Source of the DNA: Marivita cryptomonadis
GTDB taxonomy: Bacteria; Pseudomonadota; Alphaproteobacteria; Rhodobacterales; Rhodobacteraceae
NCBI RefSeq assembly: GCF_002115725.1
Contig: NZ_JFKD01000007.1
Span: 1-64,000, forward strand
Length of the DNA: 64,000 nucleotides
Direction of reading: 5' to 3'
Positions 52,313 to 60,898 of the stretch are shown in pieces (positions within the stretch are counted from its first letter, which is position 1; each line of letters opens with the position of its first letter). The notes beneath the pieces are model-generated. The model made no database searches and was not told the origin of the DNA. It worked only from the letters and a program-made list of their open reading frames with translations. A program made the translations under genes and the position numbers.

Positions 52313-53289
52313 GCGATTTCCCTCCGTGTCTTATATATAAGGTGCAGAAACAGCGGTGCGCCGATCAGGGCCATGACGACGCCGAGTTTCAGGTCGCGGT
52401 CCGGCAGAACAAGCCGTGTTGTCAGGTCGGAGGCCAGCACCATCGCGGCCCCACCAAGCGCTGAGGCCCAGAGCAGGGTCGAGGGACGACCATGGGCAAA
52501 GCGGCGCAGGATGTGCGGCACGACCAGACCGACAAACCCCACCGCTCCGGCCATTGCAGTTGCTGCACCCACGGCGGCAGCGGTGCCGAACAGCAGTTGC
52601 AGGCGCAGGCGAGAGAGCGAGATGCCCAAGGCTTCGGCAGCGTCTTCGCCCAATGTCAGTGCGTCAAGGCCGCGGCCCAGTCCGGCCAGTGCGATCCAGC
52701 CCAGCGTCATGATCGGCAGCGCCAGCCAGACATGGCTCATGGCACGGTTGGCGACCGAGCCCATCATCCAGAACATGATCTCGGACGCGGCATAGGGGTT
52801 GGGGGAGAGGTTCAGCGTCAGGGATGTCAGGGCGGCGGCAAAGGCCGACACGGCGATGCCTGCAAGGATCAGGGTTAACGACGACCCGCGCGGACCCGCC
52901 AGCAGCAGGATCAGGCCAACGGCCAACGCGGCAAAGCTGAGTGCCGTGATCGGCAGCGCCAGCGCAAAGGTGGCGGCCAGCCCGGTTTGCAGAGCGATCA
53001 CCGCCCCCAGGGCGGCCGAGCCGGACACGCCGATCAAACCGGGTTCGGCCAAAGGGTTACGCAAGAACCCCTGCATCGCGGCACCAGCAAGGCCGAGCGA
53101 CACGCCAACCATTGCCGCCAGCAGCGCGCGCGGCAGGCGGATGTCCTGCATGATCGTCACGTAAAGCGGGTTGCCCCTGCCAAACAGCGCTGACAGGCCT
53201 TCGGGAACAGAGATCGCCGCATAGCCGACAAAGAGCGATGCGAGGAACATCGCCACTGTCAAAACCATCAGCGCACTAAAGAGCTTCAC
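52309..53289 (-). CDS. FecCD-type ABC permease (probable B12 permease)
   Basis: 326 residues with about ten membrane segments: RLPRALLAAMVGVSLGLAGA then MQGFLRNPLAEPGLIGVSGS, the typical FecCD/BtuC cytoplasmic-loop and helix pattern, and ILRRFAHGRPSTLLWASALGG near the C terminus. The start codon is GTG at 53287-53289 after a GGGAGG site. It is the first gene after a cobalamin riboswitch. No periplasmic binding protein (BtuF) gene is adjacent. Confidence 0.9.
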   Translation of the reverse strand: MKLFSALMVLTVAMFLASLFVGYAAISVPEGLSALFGRGNPLYVTIMQDIRLPRALLAAMVGVSLGLAGAAMQGFLRNPLAEPGLIGVSGSAALGAVIALQTGLAATFALALPITALSFAALAVGLILLLAGPRGSSLTLILAGIAVSAFAAALTSLTLNLSPNPYAASEIMFWMMGSVANRAMSHVWLALPIMTLGWIALAGLGRGLDALTLGEDAAEALGISLSRLRLQLLFGTAAAVGAATAMAGAVGFVGLVVPHILRRFAHGRPSTLLWASALGGAAMVLASDLTTRLVLPDRDLKLGVVMALIGAPLFLHLIYKTRREIA

Positions 53290-53404
53290 CGCTCTGCCTC
53301 CCGCGCATCGAACATATCAAGCCTTCGGGACATGCCCAAAGGCGGTGACTGTCACCACACCGGAGTACCGTCACAGCCCGCGCACCCCGCGCGAGTGTAG
53401 GGTG

Positions 53405-53565
53405 ATCTGTCACGGCAGGTCTCCTGACTTGCGGGTCGGGGCGTGTATCGGGCCTTCCCGGTTTCCCAGTGGCATATGCCGAACACGCTCGCCGTTTACA
53501 GTTGCGGGGGCAGTCGTGGGATTTCACCACGTTCCCTTTTCACCGGGGGTTGCCCGGACCATGAC
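53405..53565 (-). promoter_or_regulatory. Cobalamin (B12) riboswitch
   Basis: Read on the minus strand, the conserved blocks occur in order: GGTGAAAAGGGAA (near 53553), GGTGAAATCCCACGACTGCC, CCCGCAACTGTAA, GCCACTGGGAAACCGGGAAG, and AGTCAGGAGACCTGCC. The B12 box matches the class consensus. About 115 bases separate it from the permease start. It should repress the operon when adenosylcobalamin is plentiful, by terminating transcription or hiding the ribosome binding site. A hairpin GGTGACTGTCACC at 53343-53355 lies in the expression platform. Confidence 0.95.
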
Positions 53566-53624
53566 CTCTTTGGCGTACAACCGGGCTGTTTGCATTGCAA
53601 GCTTTGGTGAACTTCGGGTGCGTA

Positions 53625-53683
53625 TGGGTCGCGTGTGGGGCGGGCATGGGAATAGGTGGGATTGGGCATGGGAAAAGATGGGA
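53625..53683 (+). promoter_or_regulatory. Cluster of seven TGGGN repeats (MraZ-box-like)
   Basis: TGGGN elements start at 53625, 53636, 53647, 53657, 53663, 53669 and 53679. The separations are 11, 11, 10, 6, 6 and 10 bases, mostly one helical turn. The MraZ operator is made of TGGGN direct repeats spaced ten bases apart. The cluster lies 60-120 bases upstream of the B12 riboswitch on one side and about 600 bases from mraZ on the other. Confidence 0.6.
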
Positions 53684-53815
53684 CGGATTGCCAGGGCCTT
53701 GTGCGACAAGTCGAATCATTGGGTTGATTCGGGTGGAAATTCGGGAAAAATCGTTGGATTTGGAGTTTCCAGCCATTGCGATTTGGTGATGTTCTTGGTT
53801 TGTTTGTTGCGGATG

Positions 53816-53830
53816 TGGGAAATTATGGGC
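53816..53830 (+). promoter_or_regulatory. TGGGN pair (MraZ-box-like)
   Basis: TGGGA at 53816-53820 and TGGGC at 53826-53830, ten bases apart, in an AT-rich stretch upstream of mraZ. Confidence 0.45.
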
Positions 53831-53965
53831 AACAATCCTGCGTGCCGTACTTGTCTATATATAGTATTTGTTTCTGCGCCTTGTGGCGTATTTTGCCAAA
53901 AATCGATCACTTATCCACCAGATGCAGTTTCTGGAAGGGCGCGCAAACAGCATATGGATGCAAAT

Positions 53966-54000
53966 TCCCATAAAAAACTGTTGCGACCCATACTTTCCCA
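53966..54000 (-). promoter_or_regulatory. TGGGN repeats in reverse orientation near the mraZ leader start
   Basis: TCCCA at 53966 and 53996 and ACCCA at 53986 are TGGGN on the minus strand, spaced 20 and 10 bases. They lie just upstream of the probable start of the mraZ leader and could overlap the promoter. Confidence 0.5.
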
Positions 54001-54075
54001 TGGCATCCCTAATGCACGAGATGAGAGCAGGAACAGCAAACGAGGCAACACAGACCTCGACGCGGTATCCAAATA

Positions 54076-54112
54076 AATAAAAAAAGCAGGTTTCATACAG
54101 GCACCCGCTTTC
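54076..54112 (-). terminator. Possible minus-strand terminator in the mraZ leader
   Basis: On the minus strand GCGGGT and ACCTGC pair (one G-U) around an 11-base loop and are followed by TTTTTTT. There is no obvious minus-strand gene to terminate, so it may belong to an antisense transcript or be chance. Confidence 0.3.
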
Positions 54113-54197
54113 ATCGAACACAGAGATCCGGCGCGCGGGCGAGCAGACATCCCCCCAGGTGGCGCGCGCAGTCGGACTTCCCGGAGACGGGACACGG

Positions 54198-54240
54198 ACG
54201 GCGGGTTGATCAGTGGCAGCAGATCAACCCGCCGTTTCCG
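54198..54240 (+). terminator. Terminator/attenuator hairpin of the mraZ leader
   Basis: ACGGCGGGTTGATC (54198-54211) pairs perfectly with GATCAACCCGCCGT (54222-54235), with a loop of ten bases and then a partial T-run (TTTCCGTTTCC). Because the T-run is broken it probably terminates only part of the transcripts. Confidence 0.7.
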
Positions 54241-54278
54241 TTTCCAGGGACAAGAGGCATGAAAGGACCAGTAGGGCA

Positions 54279-54788
54279 GTGACCCGTAGACTGAGGTTCA
54301 GAGGCGAAAGTCATCACAAGGTTGATGGCAAGGGCAGGGTGTCTATCCCGGCCTCGTTTCGTCGTGTCCTCGAGGCGGGCGATCCCGCGTATACGGATGG
54401 TTTGAATCCCGAGCTGGTTATTGTCTACGGCGACAAGCGCCGCAAATATCTTGAATGTTATACGGTCGAGGCCATCGAAGAGGTGGACGAAAAGATCGAA
54501 GCGCTCCCACGGGGATCGGTCGAGCGCAAGATGCTGCAACGGTTGTTCAACGGCCAATCCCACGCGACCAGTGTTGATGAGACCGGGCGGCTGGTGCTGC
54601 CGGCCAAGCTGCGCGAGAAGATCGGGTTGAGTTCCGAGGCGTTCTTCATCGGTGCAGGCGACACGTTCCAGATCTGGGATCCCGAGACCTTCGAGGCAGA
54701 GGAGCAGGCTGCAACCGACGAGTGGCTGGACGAGCTGCCCGACGATGTCGATCCGCTCATCTTCCTGGACCAGCAGCCGGGGGGCTGA
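54279..54788 (+). CDS. mraZ: Transcriptional regulator MraZ
   Basis: 169 residues with the two SpoVT/AbrB-like repeats: FRGESHHKVDGKGRVSIPAS then FRRVLEAGDP, and SHATSVDETGRLVLPAKLRE with the second DxxGR motif. MraZ forms a ring, binds TGGGN repeats and controls its own dcw operon. The GTG start at 54279 was chosen because the family begins at RRLRFRGE. The frame is open to 54213, but that start is inside the terminator hairpin loop. Confidence 0.93.
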   Translation: MTRRLRFRGESHHKVDGKGRVSIPASFRRVLEAGDPAYTDGLNPELVIVYGDKRRKYLECYTVEAIEEVDEKIEALPRGSVERKMLQRLFNGQSHATSVDETGRLVLPAKLREKIGLSSEAFFIGAGDTFQIWDPETFEAEEQAATDEWLDELPDDVDPLIFLDQQPGG

Positions 54789-54794
54789 TCGGAT

Positions 54795-55787
54795 ATGTCT
54801 GCTGCCGCTGCTTCCCCTTCGACTGACCCACACATTCCCGTCCTTCTTGCTCCGCTCTTGCGGGCGGTGGCGCCGGTCACAGGTGTTTGGGTTGATGGCA
54901 CCTTTGGCGCTGGTGGCTATGCGCGCGGTTTGATCGAGGCCGGGGCCGACAAAGTCATCGGCATTGATCGCGATCCGCTGGCGCATGAGATGGCCGCGTC
55001 TTGGTTGCCGGAATTTGAGGGCCGGATCGAATTGCACCGCGCGAATTTTGCCGAGATGGACGAGATCGCGTATGGTGTGGACGGGGTTGTGTTGGACCTT
55101 GGTGTGTCGTCGATGCAGTTGGATTTGGCGGAGCGCGGGTTTTCCTTCATGAAGGACGGACCGTTGGACATGCGGATGGGGCAGGACGGACCTTCGGCGG
55201 CGGATATCGTGAATACGGCGGACGAGTTCGATATTGCGGATATTCTTTATACATACGGTGAAGAACGCGCCTCGCGCCGGATCGCCAAGGCGATTGTCGC
55301 GGCGCGGAAAGTTGCGCCGATCACGCGGACGTTGGAACTGACCCGGATCGTCGAATCCTGCCTGCCGCGCCCCAAGCCAGGGCAGTCCCACCCGGCAACG
55401 CGCAGTTTTCAGGCGCTGCGGATTGCGGTGAACGATGAATATGGCGCGTTGATGCAGGGCTTGATGGCTGCCGAACGGGCGCTGAAGCCCGGCGGATTGC
55501 TGGCCGTGGTCAGCTTTCATTCGGTCGAGGATCGGATGGTCAAACGGTTCTTGCAGGCGCGCGGCGGTCAATCGGGACGGGCCAATCGCTATGCGCCTGA
55601 AATCGAAGCCGAAACCCCCGCGTTCAAGATCGTGACCCGTAAGGCGGTTGGTCCCGATGATGACGAATTGGCGGTCAATCCAAGATCGCGATCGGCCAAG
55701 CTGCGTGTTGCGCGGCGCACCGATGCGCCCGCCGGAGACATCGACGCGGGACAGATTGCCTTGCCTCAACTGAAGGAGGACCGCTGA
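54795..55787 (+). CDS. rsmH: 16S rRNA (cytosine-1402-N4)-methyltransferase
   Basis: 330 residues: [15 protein letters not shown], the SAM-binding [62 protein letters not shown] and [15 protein letters not shown]. It methylates C1402 of 16S rRNA. It starts 6 bases after mraZ, and its stop overlaps ftsL by one base. Confidence 0.97.
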   Translation: MSAAAASPSTDPHIPVLLAPLLRAVAPVTGVWVDGTFGAGGYARGLIEAGADKVIGIDRDPLAHEMAASWLPEFEGRIELHRANFAEMDEIAYGVDGVVLDLGVSSMQLDLAERGFSFMKDGPLDMRMGQDGPSAADIVNTADEFDIADILYTYGEERASRRIAKAIVAARKVAPITRTLELTRIVESCLPRPKPGQSHPATRSFQALRIAVNDEYGALMQGLMAAERALKPGGLLAVVSFHSVEDRMVKRFLQARGGQSGRANRYAPEIEAETPAFKIVTRKAVGPDDDELAVNPRSRSAKLRVARRTDAPAGDIDAGQIALPQLKEDR

Positions 55788-56140
55788 TGCGTTCCCTGTT
55801 GTATGTCCTGACGTTTCTGACTGTCATCGGGGCGGCGTTCTGGGCGTATCACGAGAATTACAAGACGCAGGCTGCGTTGGGTGACGCGCAAGCGGTGCGC
55901 GGTGAAATTGCCGAAGCGCGGGCGCGCTTGGCGGTGTTGCGGGCGGAATGGGCCTATCTGAACCGCCCGGACCGGCTGCGGGATCTGGCAGAGGTGAACT
56001 TTGAGCGTCTGGGGCTGATGCCGCTTGAGCCGGATCAGTTCGGGCGCGTGGATCAGATCGCCTATCCGCAACCACCCGAGCTGCCGATCACCGACCCGGT
56101 CGAAATCTCAAGCGCAGGCGCACAGGAGCAAGAACCATGA
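55787..56140 (+). CDS. ftsL: Cell division protein FtsL
   Basis: 117 residues. A short N terminus and a membrane helix (LLYVLTFLTVIGAAFWAYHE) are followed by a periplasmic helix with a coiled-coil pattern (AVRGEIAEARARLAVLRAEW). FtsL is poorly conserved; the call rests on size, topology and position between rsmH and ftsI. It joins FtsB and FtsQ at the division site. Confidence 0.88.
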   Translation: MRSLLYVLTFLTVIGAAFWAYHENYKTQAALGDAQAVRGEIAEARARLAVLRAEWAYLNRPDRLRDLAEVNFERLGLMPLEPDQFGRVDQIAYPQPPELPITDPVEISSAGAQEQEP

Positions 56141-57924
56141 TCCGCACGCCGCTTCGGCCTTTGGCGCGCATTCTGGATGCCCGCCGCAAGGGCGAAAACC
56201 CCGACGCCATCGAGCGTGAGAACCTGAGGATTCGCCACGAACAGATGCGCGATAAGGCGCGGTCGCGGGCCGAGGGACGGTTGTTGGTTATGGCGGTGAT
56301 GTTCTTTTGTGCCTTTGGAGTGGTTGGGGCGCGGATGGGCACGCTGGCGGCATCCGAGCCGGAAGAGCCACGCGCGCAGGCCACGGGTGCGTCGATCATC
56401 GCCAGTCGGGCGGATATTGTCGACCGTCAGGGCCGTATTCTGGCGACCAACATGGAGACCTTCTCGCTGTATGCACATCCGCAGCAGATGGTTGATCCAG
56501 TCCGTACAGCATCGGAATTGGTCAAGATTTTTCCTGAGCTTAATGAAGAACGTTTGCGCAAAGACTTCACTGGCAACCGTAAGTTCATGTGGGTGCGTCG
56601 AAAACTGAGCCCCGAGCAAAAGCAAAAGGTGCACGATATCGGTGAGCCAGGGTTGTTGTTCGGGCCACGTGAGATGCGGCTTTATCCCAATGGAGCGCTG
56701 GCATCACACATCCTTGGCGGAGCGAGCTTTGGCCGGGAAGGGGTTCATTCTGCTGAAGTAATCGGCACTGCAGGTATCGAGAAATTCTTTGATGATGAAC
56801 TGCGTGACCCGGCGCGTGAGGGTGCGCCACTTGAGCTGTCTCTGGACCTGACGATTCAGGCCGCGACCGAACGTGTGCTTCAGGGCGGCATGAACCTGAT
56901 GAATGCCAAGGGTGCTGCCAGCGTGTTGATGGATATCTACACAGGTGAGGTGATCGCCATTGCGTCCCTGCCGGATTTCGATCCGAATGATCGCCCGCGC
57001 CCGCTGACCCAAGGCGAGGCTGCGGACAGCCCGCTGTTCAACCGTGCCGTGCAGGGCGTGTACGAGCTGGGATCGACCTTCAAGGTTTTCGCGTCTGCGC
57101 AGGCGCTTGATTTGGGGTTGGTGAACCCGGAAACCGTGATCGATACGTCCGGCCCGATGAAGGTTGGGGGGTTCAAGATCGGTGAATTCAACAACAAGAA
57201 TTACGGACCTTTGTCGGTCTCGGACATCATCGTCAAAAGCTCGAACCGGGGCACCGGGCGTCTGGCCTTGGCGATCGGCGCGCAGCGTCAGCAGGAGTTT
57301 CTGAAAGGGTTGGGGTTCTTCGAGCCGACGCCCTTGGAGATTGTCGAAGCGGCAGGGGGCAAGCCGTTGCTGCCGCAGCGTTGGACCGACCTGTCGAGCG
57401 TGACAATCTCTTACGGTCACGGCCTGTCGTCGAGCCCGCTGCATCTGGCTGCTGGCTATGCCGCGATCGCAAATGGCGGGTACAAGGTCGAGCCGACGCT
57501 TCTCAAGCAGAGCGGGGCCAAGCTGGGTCCGCGCTTGATGTCGGAACGCACCGCACGGCAATCTGTTGATATGCTTCGGAAAGTTGTGACCGAGGGCACC
57601 GCCAGTTTTGGCGAGGTGCCGGGGTATTTCGTTGGTGGGAAAACCGGAACGGCTGACAAACCCAAGGCGCGCGGTGGCGGGTATTACGACGACAAGGTGA
57701 TCAATACCTTCGCGTCGGTGTTCCCGACCAACGATCCGAAATACGTGTTGATCGTGACACTGGATGAACCGGTCGAGACCAGCGGCACGAAGCCACGACG
57801 CACCGCAGGCTGGACGGCTGTTCCTGTCGCCGCTGAAATGATCCGCCGCGTTGCGCCGCTTCTGGGCTTGCGTCCGGAGGTCGAAACGCGGCAATTGACG
57901 GGCATCATCAACACCTCGAACTGA
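56137..57924 (+). CDS. ftsI: Peptidoglycan transpeptidase FtsI (PBP3)
   Basis: 595 residues. A membrane anchor (GRLLVMAVMFFCAFGVVGA) precedes the pedestal domain starting SRADIVDRQGRILATNMET. The transpeptidase domain has SxxK in GSTFKVFAS (Ser about 312), SSN in KSSNRGTG (about 367), and KTGT in VGGKTGTADKP (about 502). It cross-links septal peptidoglycan with FtsW and is a beta-lactam target. Its ATG overlaps the end of ftsL by four bases. Confidence 0.96.
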   Translation: MIRTPLRPLARILDARRKGENPDAIERENLRIRHEQMRDKARSRAEGRLLVMAVMFFCAFGVVGARMGTLAASEPEEPRAQATGASIIASRADIVDRQGRILATNMETFSLYAHPQQMVDPVRTASELVKIFPELNEERLRKDFTGNRKFMWVRRKLSPEQKQKVHDIGEPGLLFGPREMRLYPNGALASHILGGASFGREGVHSAEVIGTAGIEKFFDDELRDPAREGAPLELSLDLTIQAATERVLQGGMNLMNAKGAASVLMDIYTGEVIAIASLPDFDPNDRPRPLTQGEAADSPLFNRAVQGVYELGSTFKVFASAQALDLGLVNPETVIDTSGPMKVGGFKIGEFNNKNYGPLSVSDIIVKSSNRGTGRLALAIGAQRQQEFLKGLGFFEPTPLEIVEAAGGKPLLPQRWTDLSSVTISYGHGLSSSPLHLAAGYAAIANGGYKVEPTLLKQSGAKLGPRLMSERTARQSVDMLRKVVTEGTASFGEVPGYFVGGKTGTADKPKARGGGYYDDKVINTFASVFPTNDPKYVLIVTLDEPVETSGTKPRRTAGWTAVPVAAEMIRRVAPLLGLRPEVETRQLTGIINTSN

Positions 57925-57968
57925 GGGCATCCGCCCCTGATCGGGATCAAGAACACGAGGGGGTCGTC

Positions 57969-59453
57969 ATGGCAGCAAAGGGCAAAAGCCTGAGCGCGCT
58001 GGGGCTGACGGCGCGCGGCGGCGCGGATGCGATTGTCACCGGGCTTGCGGTGGACAGCCGGGATGTCAAAGAGGGATACCTGTTTGCGGCGCTGCCGGGC
58101 ACAAAGATGCATGGTGGCGAGTTTATCCAATACGCACTGCGTATGGGGGCTGCGGCCATCCTGACCGATGTCGAAGGCGCCGAGATCGCCAAGGACGAGC
58201 TTGCGGGATCGACCGCAGCAGTGGTGATCGCTGCCGATCCGCGCCAAACCTTGGCGTTTTGTGCGGCGCTTTGGTTTGAACAGCAGCCCGACACGATGGT
58301 TGCGGTCACCGGGACCAATGGCAAGACGAGCGTGGCCAGTTTCGTGCGGCGGATCTGGCAATTGCTGGGAATACCTGCGGTCAATCTTGGCACCACGGGT
58401 GTTGAGGGCGACTGGCAGGCGCCCCTCATGCATACCACGCCTGAACCGATCACGCTGCACCGTGCCTTGGCGGGTGCGGCGGAGGCCGGGATCGACCATG
58501 CCGCAATGGAGGCGTCCTCGCATGGGTTGGCGCAGAGGCGTTTGGACGGGGTGAACCTGCGCGCGGCTGGGTTCACGAATTTCACGCAAGACCATCTGGA
58601 TTACCACGACAGCTTTGAGGCGTATTTCGACGCGAAGGCGGGGCTGTTTGCCCGTGTCCTGCCCGAAGACGGGATCGCCGTGATCAATATCGACGATGCA
58701 CGCGGTGTGGACATGCTTGCCATCGCGCGGGCGCGGGGCCAAGAAACCATGACAGTGGGCCGTGACACCGGCGCGGACATGGTGCTGCTGGGACAGCGCT
58801 TTGACGCCACCGGGCAGGACGTGCGGATCAAGTTCGGGGGAGAGACCTTTCAGTCCCGACTGAACCTTGTCGGCGGATTTCAGGCGGAAAACGTTATGGT
58901 CGCCGTGGGTTTGGTGATCGCGAGCGGCGTGACTCCGGACCGGGTGTTTGCGGTCTTGCCTGAATTGGAAACCGTACGTGGCCGGATGCAACTGGCGGCG
59001 ACGCGCGACACTGGCGCTGCGGTTTACGTGGATTATGCGCACACGCCCGATGCGGTGGCGACCGCCTGTCAGGCGATCCGGCCGCATGTCATGGGCCGTT
59101 TGGTGGCGATCATCGGTGCTGGGGGCGACCGTGACCCCGGCAAGCGGCCCCTGATGGGGGCGGCGGCTGCGGAATTTGCTGATCAGGTGATCGTGACCGA
59201 TGACAACCCGCGCAGCGAAGACCCGGCCTTGATCCGGGCGGCTGTGCTGGAAGGCGCGCCCGAGGCAACAGAGGTAGGTGATCGAGCCGAGGCGATCCTG
59301 CGCGGTGTCGATGCGGTGGGTCCGGGCGATGCTCTGCTCATCTGCGGCAAGGGGCACGAGACAGGGCAGATCGTGGGCGACACGGTTTATCCGTTTGACG
59401 ATGTGGAACAGGCCAGCGTGGCCGTGGCAGCTTTGGACGGGAAACTGGCATGA
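57969..59453 (+). CDS. murE: UDP-MurNAc-L-Ala-D-Glu:mDAP ligase
   Basis: 494 residues: VDSRDVKEGYLFAALPGTKM, the P-loop VTGTNGKTSVASFVRR (about 113-128), TTGVEGDW, MEASSHGLAQRRLDG, YVDYAHTPDAVATAC, and VTDDNPRSEDP (about 409). The DNPR motif marks meso-diaminopimelate as the added amino acid. It overlaps murF by four bases. Confidence 0.97.
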   Translation: MAAKGKSLSALGLTARGGADAIVTGLAVDSRDVKEGYLFAALPGTKMHGGEFIQYALRMGAAAILTDVEGAEIAKDELAGSTAAVVIAADPRQTLAFCAALWFEQQPDTMVAVTGTNGKTSVASFVRRIWQLLGIPAVNLGTTGVEGDWQAPLMHTTPEPITLHRALAGAAEAGIDHAAMEASSHGLAQRRLDGVNLRAAGFTNFTQDHLDYHDSFEAYFDAKAGLFARVLPEDGIAVINIDDARGVDMLAIARARGQETMTVGRDTGADMVLLGQRFDATGQDVRIKFGGETFQSRLNLVGGFQAENVMVAVGLVIASGVTPDRVFAVLPELETVRGRMQLAATRDTGAAVYVDYAHTPDAVATACQAIRPHVMGRLVAIIGAGGDRDPGKRPLMGAAAAEFADQVIVTDDNPRSEDPALIRAAVLEGAPEATEVGDRAEAILRGVDAVGPGDALLICGKGHETGQIVGDTVYPFDDVEQASVAVAALDGKLA

Positions 59454-60892
59454 CCCTTTGGACAAGCGCAGAGGCGGCAGCGGCGACGGGTGGTCGCGTC
59501 ACCGGTGATTGGACAGCGAGGGGTGTGTCGATCGACACGCGGACGATCCAGCCGGGGGATTTGTTCGTCGCCTTGACGGCGGCACGTGATGGGCATGACT
59601 TTGTCGCACAGGCGTTGGAAAAGGGGGCTGCGGCGGCCTTGGTGGCCCGTGTGCCTGAAGGTGTGGCCGAAGATGCGCCGCTGGTGATCGTGGACGACGT
59701 TCAGGCTGGGCTTGAGGCTTTGGGGCGTGCGTCGCGGGCGCGGACACAGGCCAAGGTGGTTGGAGTAACAGGATCGGTCGGCAAAACCTCGACCAAGGAA
59801 ATGTTGCGCACGGTTCTAAGCGCCCATGGCACCGTACACGCGGCAGAGGCCAGCTATAACAACCATTGGGGTGTGCCGCTCACACTGGCGCGGATGCCGC
59901 GTGATGCAGAATTCGCGGTGATCGAGATTGGGATGAACCACCCCGGTGAGATCGCGCCGCTGAGCCGGATCGCACGCCCGCATGTGGCCATGGTGACCAT
60001 CGTTGCGCCAGCGCACCTTGAGGCGTTCGAAAGTATTGACGGGATCGCGCATGAAAAGGCGTCGATCTTTGATGGGTTGGAGCCCGGCGGCGTGGCGATC
60101 TGGAACGGGGATCTGCCGACCAGCAGGATCTTGCAGGCGCGGGCGGCTGAGACGGCGCAGCTGAGCGTTTCGTTCGGCGAAAGCGAAGGCTGCGACATGC
60201 GCGTGGCCTCGGTCCGGGAAAGCGACGGGCATAGCGTGGCGCAGGCGGTGTTGGACGGAGGTGAGCTTCTTTACAAGATCGACGCGCCGGGGCGGCATTT
60301 CGCCATCAACGGGGCGGCGGTTCTGGCGGTCTGCGAAGTGCTGGAACTGGACCGGGCGCTTTCGTTGGCGGCGATGGGACGCTGGCATCCGGGGGCGGGG
60401 CGCGGGGCGCATGTGACAATCCAATTGGATGAGGCGGACCCGAATGCGACGCTGGCGTTGTTCGATGACGCGTATAATGCCAATCCGGCCTCGGTTGCGG
60501 CGTCGCTTGCGGTTCTTGCCGCAGCCCCTGTGCAGCATGACGTGGGCCGGGTCAGCAAGGGGCGACGGATCGCCGTGCTGGGCGATATGAAGGAATTGGG
60601 GCCGACCGGGCCGGATTTGCACGCGGCGTTGGCCGATCTGGACGCGACCAAAGCGTTGGACAAGGTGCATTGCGTCGGGCCGTTGATGCGGAACCTCTAC
60701 GATGCGCTACCCGATGAACGGCGGGGATTGTGGTTCGAGACATCGGACGATATGGCCGCGCGGTTGCCGCGCCAGTTGGATGCAGGCGACGTGGTGATGG
60801 TCAAGGGATCGCTGTCGATGCGGCTGGCCCGCGTGGTTGACGCCATCCGCAATATGAGCCAAGGCAACGCGCGCGACGACGCGGAGGGATAA
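59450..60892 (+). CDS. murF: UDP-MurNAc-tripeptide:D-Ala-D-Ala ligase
   Basis: 480 residues: the P-loop VTGSVGKTSTKEMLRTVL (about 105), EASYNNHWGVPLTLARMP, EIGMNHPGEIAPLSRIA, the NADP-like DDAYNANPASVAASL, and VLGDMKELG. It completes the UDP-MurNAc-pentapeptide precursor. It is followed after six bases by mraY. Confidence 0.97.
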   Translation: MTLWTSAEAAAATGGRVTGDWTARGVSIDTRTIQPGDLFVALTAARDGHDFVAQALEKGAAAALVARVPEGVAEDAPLVIVDDVQAGLEALGRASRARTQAKVVGVTGSVGKTSTKEMLRTVLSAHGTVHAAEASYNNHWGVPLTLARMPRDAEFAVIEIGMNHPGEIAPLSRIARPHVAMVTIVAPAHLEAFESIDGIAHEKASIFDGLEPGGVAIWNGDLPTSRILQARAAETAQLSVSFGESEGCDMRVASVRESDGHSVAQAVLDGGELLYKIDAPGRHFAINGAAVLAVCEVLELDRALSLAAMGRWHPGAGRGAHVTIQLDEADPNATLALFDDAYNANPASVAASLAVLAAAPVQHDVGRVSKGRRIAVLGDMKELGPTGPDLHAALADLDATKALDKVHCVGPLMRNLYDALPDERRGLWFETSDDMAARLPRQLDAGDVVMVKGSLSMRLARVVDAIRNMSQGNARDDAEG

Positions 60893-60898
60893 GAGTTC

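Larger units (their letters stand above)
54016..54240 (+). ncRNA. UpsM-like sRNA from the mraZ leader
   Basis: The mraZ start is preceded by a long AT-rich leader that ends, 40 bases before the start codon, in a 14-pair perfect hairpin (54198-54211 with 54222-54235) and TTTCCGTTTCC. In Rhodobacter sphaeroides the dcw operon has such a leader, and its partial terminator yields the abundant sRNA UpsM of about 206 nt. Position and length fit. The 5' end is an estimate; I placed it from spacing after the TTGCGA element at 53981. It was assigned by synteny and structure, not by sequence match. Confidence 0.55.

Noticed and set aside
53911..53922. Possible DnaA box (TTATCCACC)
   Set aside because: Only one near-match, with the last base different from the consensus, and no cluster or origin genes.
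53345..54076. Plus-strand frame of 243 codons between the B12 operon and mraZ
   Set aside because: It runs over the riboswitch and the TGGGN repeats, has an implausible composition and no ribosome binding site.
54213..54278. Upstream in-frame start for mraZ at 54213
   Set aside because: It lies in the loop of the leader hairpin and adds 22 residues not found in the MraZ family. GTG 54279 gives the usual N terminus.
54210..55769. Minus-strand frame of 519 codons over mraZ and rsmH
   Set aside because: Shadow of two well-identified genes with clear motifs; similar shadows over murE (57684-59465), pyc (32069-33514), valS (45306-46772) and the FrhB gene (62304-63947) were rejected for the same reason.
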